A stretch of DNA of 11,513 nt. It comes from an uncultured Chromatiaceae bacterium. GTDB lineage: Bacteria > Pseudomonadota > Gammaproteobacteria > Enterobacterales > Alteromonadaceae. Location: contig CAMLNG010000068.1 of assembly GCA_946481195.1 (NCBI GenBank), positions 1 through 11,513 of the forward strand, read 5' to 3'. Below the pieces are notes generated by a model, which saw nothing but the letters and a program-made list of their open reading frames with translations, had not been told where the DNA came from and made no database searches. Shown here piece after piece: positions 8,189 through 11,513 of this stretch (positions are counted from its first letter, which is position 1; each line of letters begins with the position of its first letter). Both the position numbers and the translations under genes were made by a program.

Positions 8189-8271
8189 CAAGGCCAATCG
8201 CGGAGGATTTTTTTGACAGGCCTGCTACATTCAAAGCTGTGGTTGATTGAACCGACTTTCAGGCTGCCTTT
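8189..8271 (+). promoter_or_regulatory. Upstream region of the HD-GYP regulator with two TTGACA hexamers
   Basis: Two perfect sigma-70 -35 hexamers, TTGACA, occur at 8185-8190 (overlapping the DUF2721 stop) and 8213-8218, each followed by an (A)GGCC sequence. Neither has a good -10 box at 15-19 bp. A run of seven T before the second hexamer is not preceded by a stable hairpin, so it is not an intrinsic terminator. This region may hold the regulator's own promoter. Confidence 0.3.
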
Positions 8272-9828
8272 ATGTCGAATCAGGATTTTCTGTTTGGTGC
8301 CGATCAGGATTTTCCGCTCCATGCTGAGACAACTCATACTTTAGCGCCAGCGGAGCCCTGGCTGGTATTGATTGTTGATGATGACGAAAGTATTCATCAA
8401 ATCACCAATCTGGTGCTGAAAGGTTTTCAGTTTGAAGGCCGCCCCTTGCAATTATTGCATGCATACAGTGCCAAAGCCGCCCTGTTAGTTCTGGAACAAC
8501 ATCAGCATATCGCAGTGGCTATTGTGGATGTGGTGATGGAGTCCAACCATGCCGGTTTGGATTTAGTCAAAACCATCCGCAGTGATTTAAAGAATCATCA
8601 AATCCGCCTCATTCTGCGCACCGGTCAGCCAGGCGAAGCGCCGGAAGAGCATGTGATCCGCGATTACGACATCAACGACTACAAAAACAAAACTGAAGTC
8701 ACCGCGATTAAACTGAAAACCCTGCTGTATTCGGCACTGCGTTCTTACCGTGACATTTGTATTATTGAAAACAACAAAAAAGGCCTGGAACGGGTAATTG
8801 CCTCCACTGTCAGTTTTCTGGAATGTGACAGCCTGCAGGAGTTTGCGTCGATTATTTTGGGCCAGGCCGCCAGTTTACTCGGTCTGGAACATTCACAAAT
8901 CTTCTGCTGCGCTGCCACCGGCGACCCGCGCCAGCAACAGTTGTCGCTCGATATCATCGCTGCATCCGGCCACGCCACAGGCCCGGGGTTTCAACTGCCT
9001 GAAGACGTCGAAGCAAAACTGGCGCAGGTCCATCAGCTGAAGCGCTCTTATCATGGTGAGGATTATTTTGTTGGTTACTTCACCACCAACCGTGGCCTGG
9101 AAAATTTTCTTTATGTCAGTAAAGACAGCAAATTTGACCAGATTGACCATCACTTATTAAGTTATTTTGCCAGCAACATCGCGGTGGCTTACGAAAACGT
9201 GCGACTGCGCGAACTGATCAAAGAGAGTCAGCGTGAACTGTCGTACATCCTCGGCGAAGCGGTAGAAAAACGCTCGAAAGAAACCGGCAGTCATGTGAAA
9301 CGGGTGGCGAATTTCAGCCATTTACTCGCGGTTAAATATGGTTTGTCTGGCTACGACGCCGAGAAAATCAAACTGGCGTCGCCGCTGCATGACGTCGGTA
9401 AAATCGCCATCCCGGATTACATCCTGAATAAACCCGGGAAACACGATGCTGACGAATGGGCCATCATGCGGACTCATGCCGAGGTCGGCCATCAGATCTT
9501 ACAAAAATCGCAAAATGAAATTCTGCAATATGGCGCCGTCATTGCGCACGAACACCACGAACGCTGGGATGGCATGGGCTATCCACGCGGGCTCAAAGGC
9601 GAAGAAATTCATATTGCCGGCCGCATCACGGCGCTGGCAGACGTGTTTGATGCACTCGCCAGCGAGCGTTGCTATAAACCAGCCTGGCCTATGCCCAAAG
9701 TTGTGCAGTATCTGCATGAGCAAAAAGGCGCTCAGTTCGACCCGGTGCTGACCGACATTTTACTCAGTCACCTCGATGAATTTCTGGCGATCCGCGACGC
9801 CTTCCCGGACGAAGAATCCCAACAATAA
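8272..9828 (+). CDS. Response regulator with REC, DUF3369 and HD-GYP domains
   Basis: A 518-residue cytoplasmic two-component regulator predicted to hydrolyse cyclic di-GMP when phosphorylated. The receiver domain (about 31-160) has the acidic pocket DDD (36-38), phospho-acceptor D86 in AIVDVVM, T117 and K140. A DUF3369 region follows (about 165-310; SFLECDSLQEFASIILGQAASLLGL and the YENVRLRELI exit helix), a GAF-like sensory linker typical of this architecture. The HD-GYP domain (about 320-510) is complete: EAVEKRSKETGSHVKRV, HD at 373-374 in LHDVGKIAIPDYIL, the HEHHERWDGMGYPRGLKG block (426-443, GYP 436-438) and DVFDALASERCYKPAW. All metal-binding motifs look intact, so activity is expected. 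No histidine kinase is present in the window. The start has only a weak CAGG upstream, but the N-terminus before the receiver core fits homologues. It converges on the lipoprotein gene 19 bp away. Confidence 0.93.
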   Translation: MSNQDFLFGADQDFPLHAETTHTLAPAEPWLVLIVDDDESIHQITNLVLKGFQFEGRPLQLLHAYSAKAALLVLEQHQHIAVAIVDVVMESNHAGLDLVKTIRSDLKNHQIRLILRTGQPGEAPEEHVIRDYDINDYKNKTEVTAIKLKTLLYSALRSYRDICIIENNKKGLERVIASTVSFLECDSLQEFASIILGQAASLLGLEHSQIFCCAATGDPRQQQLSLDIIAASGHATGPGFQLPEDVEAKLAQVHQLKRSYHGEDYFVGYFTTNRGLENFLYVSKDSKFDQIDHHLLSYFASNIAVAYENVRLRELIKESQRELSYILGEAVEKRSKETGSHVKRVANFSHLLAVKYGLSGYDAEKIKLASPLHDVGKIAIPDYILNKPGKHDADEWAIMRTHAEVGHQILQKSQNEILQYGAVIAHEHHERWDGMGYPRGLKGEEIHIAGRITALADVFDALASERCYKPAWPMPKVVQYLHEQKGAQFDPVLTDILLSHLDEFLAIRDAFPDEESQQ

Positions 9829-9847
9829 CCCAACACAAGCAGCCTGT

Positions 9848-10435
9848 TCAGGCCGCAGGTGCGGATCGTTCAGTTTGCTGGTAACGCTGAATAAACCCTG
9901 CGCAAGAAACAGCCGGGTCCAGCTGCTGAATCGACAACGTCAGCTCCCCCACTGTCAGGCCGAATTTATGTAAGGTCGAGCGATTCACCAGCTGCTGTGG
10001 CGTGACCAGATACAGCCAGTCTTTGACCGCCACATCAATAGCGCCGTCGGTCTGCGGTATCCGCAACACATATTCCCAATACAGCGTATTCCCGGCGATG
10101 CGGCCTGACGCCTGGCCGATCACATCTTCAGCGCTGCCGCTGATCTCGCCATTCTCAGCCACTTGTAATTGCCAGTGACGTTTGTCAGTGCGGCCATCGC
10201 TGTACTGAAAAATCTCATACAAGTCCCCACGATTGCCTTGCCACTGACCACAGAGCTCGGCGGAAAAATGCAGCGTCTGCTGACCACGCCAGTTTTGCAG
10301 CACGCCAAATGCCTGACTGCTGCCGGTGAAAAAGCCGGGCAAAGTCAGTTTCGGCTGTATTTGTTGATAATCATCCAGCGATTGACTGCAACCACTGAGC
10401 AAGAGCAGGATAACGGGCAGAGTAACAAGTTTCAT
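9848..10435 (-). CDS. DUF3833-like lipoprotein
   Basis: The 195-residue precursor begins with a short basic, hydrophobic signal and a lipobox LLSGC, giving acylated Cys16. Ser and Gln follow the cysteine, with no Asp at +2, which favours delivery to the outer membrane by Lol. The mature part resembles DUF3833: GFFTGSSQAFGVLQNWRG (34-51), GQWQGNRGDLYEIFQYSDG (63-81), a RHWQL strand, GSAEDVIGQASGR (100-112), LYWEYVL, and the DWLYLVTPQQLVNRSTLHKFGLTVGELTLSI block (139-169), probably a beta-rich lipocalin-like fold. About 25 residues after the normal family end (including Cys178) look like an extension. Function is unknown. Related genes elsewhere often sit near lipid-modification genes, but no such neighbour occurs here. 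The start is divergent from the DUF1801 gene by only 14 bp, so its promoter must lie inside that gene's 5' end. Confidence 0.85.
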   Translation of the reverse strand: MKLVTLPVILLLLSGCSQSLDDYQQIQPKLTLPGFFTGSSQAFGVLQNWRGQQTLHFSAELCGQWQGNRGDLYEIFQYSDGRTDKRHWQLQVAENGEISGSAEDVIGQASGRIAGNTLYWEYVLRIPQTDGAIDVAVKDWLYLVTPQQLVNRSTLHKFGLTVGELTLSIQQLDPAVSCAGFIQRYQQTERSAPAA

Positions 10436-10437
10436 CG

Positions 10438-10443
10438 GAAGGT
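10438..10443 (+). promoter_or_regulatory. Ribosome binding site fixing the start of the DUF1801 gene
   Basis: GGAAGG lies seven bases before the ATG at 10450, in the 14-bp gap between divergent start codons. It decides the start over an internal ATG at 10522, which has no comparable site. Confidence 0.6.
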
Positions 10444-10449
10444 CCGGCT

Positions 10450-11115
10450 ATGGTGCCACCTGAGAGTGAGGATACAGCTCATTACGCCAGCACAGCCAAA
10501 GCGGATCTGCCGGCACCCAAAATGAACCCGGCCGTCGATGCCTATATTCAGGATGCCGCCCCTTTCGCCCGGCCAATCCTGACTGAGCTGCGCCAGCAGG
10601 TGCATCAGACACTGCCGGGCGTCAGAGAACAAATCAAATGGGGCATGCCGTTTTTTTGTCTGCAGCATAACCTGTGTTTTATGGCCGCCTTTAAAACACA
10701 CTGCGGTTTTGGCTTCTGGCGGGCGGATGCCTTGGGTTTGCAAGTGCCAGCAGTCGGCAGCACCAAAGGCATGGGGCAGTTTGGTAAAATACTGAGTTGT
10801 GACGACTTACCTCCAAACGCCAGCTTGCAGGCACTCTTGTTACAAGCCGCAGCGTTGGACGCGTCGCCCGTGGTAGCGGCGCCGAGGCGCAGACCGGTGC
10901 CGGTTGGTCTGGCAATGCCAGAGGTGTTAGCGCAGGCGCTGCAACAGCACGACCAGGCTGGTAGTTTTTTCCGCCAAATGACTATTACCCAGCAAAATGA
11001 CTATATTCAGTGGCTGCTTGACGCCAAAACAGATGTTACCCGGCAAAAACGACTGGACACTATCATTCAATGGCTGGCAGAGCACAAAACCAGAAACTGG
11101 AAGTATATGAAATAA
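10450..11115 (+). CDS. DUF1801 / YdeI-OmpD-associated family protein
   Basis: A 221-residue soluble protein with two recognisable parts. Residues about 29-135 resemble DUF1801: VDAYIQDAAPFARPILTELRQ, VREQIKWGMPFF (58-69), FMAAFKTHCGFGFWRA (77-92) and the STKGMGQFGKI turn (104-114). Residues about 155-215 resemble the bacteriocin-protection YdeI/OmpD-associated domain: LAQALQQHDQAGSFFRQM, NDYIQWLLDAKTDVTRQKRL and the AEHKTRNWKYMK end. An Ala/Pro-rich linker with RRRPVPVG joins them. No signal peptide or membrane segment is seen, so a cytoplasmic location is expected. The name comes from an E. coli relative linked to polymyxin tolerance and OmpD; the reaction is not known and should not be assumed here. 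The start is supported by GGAAGG at a 7-base spacing. It is divergent from the lipoprotein gene. Confidence 0.85.
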   Translation: MVPPESEDTAHYASTAKADLPAPKMNPAVDAYIQDAAPFARPILTELRQQVHQTLPGVREQIKWGMPFFCLQHNLCFMAAFKTHCGFGFWRADALGLQVPAVGSTKGMGQFGKILSCDDLPPNASLQALLLQAAALDASPVVAAPRRRPVPVGLAMPEVLAQALQQHDQAGSFFRQMTITQQNDYIQWLLDAKTDVTRQKRLDTIIQWLAEHKTRNWKYMK

Positions 11116-11226
11116 AATAACTTTTTAATTTTTTCTAAAAATTTTCAGCTTTTTTCCGGATTTACCAAACTTAATCAGTCCGTGCCGCGACCAAGGCATA
11201 TCAACAACGCAGAAACAGAACAGACA
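11116..11226 (+). promoter_or_regulatory. AT-rich spacer upstream of the sigma factor gene
   Basis: The 111 bp between the DUF1801 stop and the sigma factor start begin with about 45 bases almost free of G and C, built from T runs and one A run (11116-11156). It could act as an UP-like promoter element or mark the end of the upstream transcript, but I see no stable GC hairpin before the T runs and no convincing -35/-10 pair. Confidence 0.3.
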
Positions 11227-11513
11227 GTGTTTAAACGCAGCGACGAAACCTTAATCGACAAAGCCATCCACGGTGATGAGCGCGCCTGGCAGCAGCTGGT
11301 CGGCCGTTATCAGTCGGCTTTGTACTATTACAGCCTGCGGTTGATGGGCAACCCGGACGATGCCCGCGATCTGCTGCTGCGCCTTCTCCAACTCTTCGGC
11401 GGCATCGGCAGCCCGCCGCGCGGCAGCCCGCGCGGCTTTCTCCGCTTTTTTGTCACCTGCGGGCGCAGTGGCCTGCAATCGCGCCGCTTCGTTCGCTGCG
11501 TTGGCGGCCGACT
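11227..11513 (+). CDS. ECF (sigma-70 family) sigma factor, N-terminus; sequence broken near 11377
   Basis: From GTG at 11227 the frame reads FKRSDETLIDKAIHGDERAW, then QQLVGRYQSALYYYSLRLMGNPDDARDL, a clear sigma region 2.1-2.2 of an extracytoplasmic-function sigma factor, which directs core RNA polymerase to a special promoter set. The expected continuation of the LxQEVFLRxY type is absent. After codon 11374-11376 the frame stays open but gives an unrelated Arg/Gly/Pro-rich sequence (LRLLQLFGGIGSPPRG and on). The first ~50 residues are therefore real sigma sequence and the rest is probably not. The start is uncertain: an in-frame GTG also exists at 11182 and no good ribosome binding site is visible; 11227 fits the usual family N-terminus better. 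The gene is also cut by the window edge. Confidence 0.6.
   Translation, partial: MFKRSDETLIDKAIHGDERAWQQLVGRYQSALYYYSLRLMGNPDDARDLLLRLLQLFGGIGSPPRGSPRGFLRFFVTCGRSGLQSRRFVRCVGGR
11372..11513 (-). other. GC-rich segment unlike its neighbours; minus strand reads as Ala-rich coiled coil
   Basis: The last ~140 bases are markedly more GC-rich than the rest. On the minus strand one frame is open through the window edge and reads SAANAANEAARLQATAPAGD, then KKAEKAARAAARRAADAAEE, then LEKAQQQ: a charged Ala-rich helix with GC-biased third positions, as in real coding sequence from a high-GC genome (phage tail, plasmid KfrA-like and TolA-like proteins look like this). It meets the sigma sequence at a short CTGCTGC, which could serve as microhomology. 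A chimeric contig end is the simplest explanation; a true rearrangement is the alternative. Confidence 0.5.

Noticed and set aside
8199..8215. The T run after DUF2721 as an intrinsic terminator
   Set aside because: Only a 4-bp AT-rich stem (AATC/GATT) precedes it, too weak for a terminator.
9842..9853. GCCTG-TT-CAGGC inverted repeat between the HD-GYP and lipoprotein genes as a bidirectional terminator
   Set aside because: The loop is too small, the stem is at most 4-5 bp, and no T tract follows on either strand.
11251..11371. Minus-strand open frame continuing from the Ala-rich segment to 11251
   Set aside because: Below 11371 it lies opposite clear sigma factor coding sequence and its residues (IAGIVRVAHQPQAVIVQ) lose the coiled-coil pattern, so this part is a shadow.

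Overview
The window looks like ordinary chromosomal core sequence from a gammaproteobacterium. The gene set and protein wording (ftsY-ftsE-ftsX, divergent rsmD, a YjaG/DUF416 protein, a YhgN-type MarC protein, many Gln-rich stretches) fit the Alteromonadales/Chromatiaceae neighbourhood, with Rheinheimera or Alishewanella-like bacteria as my best guess. The genus is an impression from protein similarity remembered, not a search result. Base composition is moderate, close to half GC, until the last ~140 bases, which turn GC-rich.

Layout, left to right. (1) Positions 1-1148: the 3' part of a plus-strand EAL-HDOD signalling protein whose start lies outside the window. (2) Positions 1177-4165: the minus-strand operon ftsY-ftsE-ftsX, tightly packed (2-bp gap, then a 4-bp ATGA overlap), ending in a hairpin that overlaps the ftsX stop codon. 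(3) Positions 4166-4245: an 80-bp divergent promoter region, then rsmD on plus. (4) Positions 4900-7666: minus-strand genes yjaG (DUF416), a Gln-rich coiled-coil protein and a MarC/YhgN membrane protein; the last two abut and read MarC first. (5) Positions 7787-9828: a small DUF2721 membrane protein and a response regulator of REC-DUF3369-HD-GYP type, both plus. (6) Positions 9848-10435: a DUF3833-like lipoprotein on minus, divergent by only 14 bp from a DUF1801/YdeI-like gene on plus (10450-11115). (7) Positions 11116-11513: an AT-rich spacer, then the beginning of an ECF sigma factor whose similarity stops abruptly near 11377.

How the genes work together. FtsY is the SRP receptor that delivers membrane proteins, and FtsEX is the ABC-like complex that controls septal peptidoglycan hydrolases; RsmD methylates 16S rRNA. 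These are housekeeping functions. The EAL-HDOD and HD-GYP proteins are both cyclic-di-GMP-type signalling proteins, but nothing in the window links them to each other or to a sensor kinase. The rest are conserved proteins of unknown function.

I found no tRNA, rRNA, CRISPR array, insertion sequence, prophage or defence system. The points most worth checking are the break in the sigma factor at the right end (probably a chimeric contig end), the perfect hexanucleotide repeat in ftsY, and the Gln-rich coiled-coil partner of the MarC gene.
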